Of a stretch of 64,000 nt of DNA, positions 1 through 64,000 are shown piece after piece. Both the position numbers and the translations under genes were made by a program. The notes under the pieces were generated by a model. That model worked only from the letters and a program-made list of their open reading frames with translations, was not told the origin of the DNA and made no database searches. This DNA is from Amorphochlora amoebiformis (lineage: Eukaryota; Cercozoa; Chlorarachniophyceae): positions 186,001-250,000 of the forward strand of contig BAAHQB010000034.1 of NCBI GenBank assembly GCA_054601695.1, written 5' to 3'. The first letter of the stretch is position 1; each line of letters opens with the position of its first letter.

Positions 1-66
1 ATATATATATGTATGTATTGTATGTATATATATATATATATATATTATATGTACATTATATATCTA

Positions 67-104
<38 letters not shown>

Positions 105-294
105 TATATTATGGGCCTAATATAAATAAAAACATATCTATATACATATGTAGATCGTTATACGTATAGATATATATTTTCAACAAAAACATACTAAAAT
201 ATGTATATATATATATATATATAGAATACATAAATACATATTTTACAAGAACATGTGATACATGTTTTATACACACATACATTTATATATATAA

Positions 295-334
<40 letters not shown>

Positions 335-390
335 AATAGGTCTGAATGTATACATTACCTCTCAAACACCCAGTATATATACATATATAC

Positions 391-422
<32 letters not shown>

Positions 423-444
423 ATATATATATAAAGATCTATAC

Positions 445-62902
<62,458 letters not shown>

Positions 62903-62951
62903 CTACATATATTAAATATATATATATATAATATATATATATATAGTAGAA

Positions 62952-63214
<263 letters not shown>

Positions 63215-63279
63215 TATATATATACATATATATACATATATATATATATACATACATCAACATATATATATACATATAA

Positions 63280-63334
<55 letters not shown>

Positions 63335-63362
63335 TTTAATAATATATATATATATATATATT

Positions 63363-63394
<32 letters not shown>

Positions 63395-63443
63395 TGCATA
63401 TATGTATATATATGCATATATATTTAATATGTATATATTCGAA

Positions 63444-63796
63444 CCCATACGTGGATGTATACATACGCATACATTATTCCTTGGTATTACTTATTTTTTC
63501 GCTCTCACATATAAGTTTTAATGTATAAACATATCCGAAAGATGTACACACATATCCATTGTGTAATGAGTCCGATACTCATTATCAATGACGTCGTTAT
63601 GATTTCGGCTCTCTCCCAGAATTTTTTTATTTTTTCGTTCAAGGAGGGGATATGGATGCACTAAAGTCGGTGGAGAAGAGAAAGGGGATATTAAAGGGGG
63701 GGAGTAGGGAGAGAAATGCATCTGCCCATACGTGGATGTATACATACGCATACATTATGCCTTGGTATTACTCATTTTTTCGCTCTCACATATAAG

Positions 63797-63854
<58 letters not shown>

Positions 63855-64000
63855 AAAGATGTAAACACATATCCATCGTGTAATGAGTCCGATACTCATT
63901 ATCAATGACATCGTTATGATTTCGGCTCTCTCCCAGAATTTTTTTTATTTTTTCGTTCAAGGAGGGGAAATGGATGCACTAAAGTCGCTGGAGAAGAGAA
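63444..64000. repeat. 280-bp tandem duplication upstream of the gene start
   Basis: 63444-63723 is repeated from 63724 to the window end, starting CCCATACGTGGATGTATACA in both. The second copy carries a TA expansion where the first has TGTATAAACAT, and one extra T in the poly-T near 63943. No supported exon was found here; it may be promoter, 5' leader or intergenic. The stretch 62903-63443 before it is TA repeat. Confidence 0.92.

Overview
This window looks like nuclear DNA from an intron-dense protist. Most of it is TA-dinucleotide microsatellite, with blocks of degenerate TTAGGG/CCCTAA repeat between. Small islands of ordinary composition, about 20 to 170 bp each, are scattered through it. 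The lineage cannot be named from sequence alone. The TTAGGG repeat type, GT-AG introns and Roco/cyclic-nucleotide domains rule out a prokaryote or organelle, and the standard genetic code is enough to read every exon used here. Nearly all long open frames (runs of YIYIYI, VRVRVR or LGLGLG) are artefacts of translating TA or TTAGGG repeats.

The islands are exons of one minus-strand gene that fills the window. Taking islands bounded on the minus strand by AG and GT and requiring the codon phase to continue from one to the next, I assembled 94 exons (mean about 49 nt, several of 4 to 18 nt). They run from a probable start codon at 62898..62896 down to 445, and the gene continues past the left edge. 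They carry about 4.6 kb of coding sequence (about 1,530 codons) in about 62 kb, so about 93% of the locus is intron. Every junction listed keeps frame, and the joined protein shows recognisable domains that cross many junctions, which is the main evidence.

Protein layout, N to C: possible N-myristoylation start (MGGNNTTQ) and an uncharacterised N-terminal part with an Asp-rich loop (exons 62902 to 57206); linker (55301 to 51215); cyclic-nucleotide-binding domain A (50685 to 47040); cyclic-nucleotide-binding domain B (46672 to 42086); pleckstrin-homology domain (38360 to 34411); charged linker (33369 to 24544); Roc GTPase domain with P-loop, WDFAGQ switch II and VGTHID guanine-specificity motif, interrupted by a long acidic repeat insert (23879 to 12678); COR domain (12169 to 445). 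A kinase or other C-terminal domain would lie beyond the left edge.

The introns are a laboratory of repeats. They hold TA microsatellites, telomere-like blocks that often start within a few bases of a splice site (two introns are almost pure CCCTAA), and at least seven copies of a tRNA-derived SINE-like element with a TGACGTCA palindrome. They also hold minisatellites, some containing a splice donor, and many truncated relic copies of neighbouring exons. I saw no rRNA, no functional tRNA gene, no CRISPR array and no convincing plus-strand gene.
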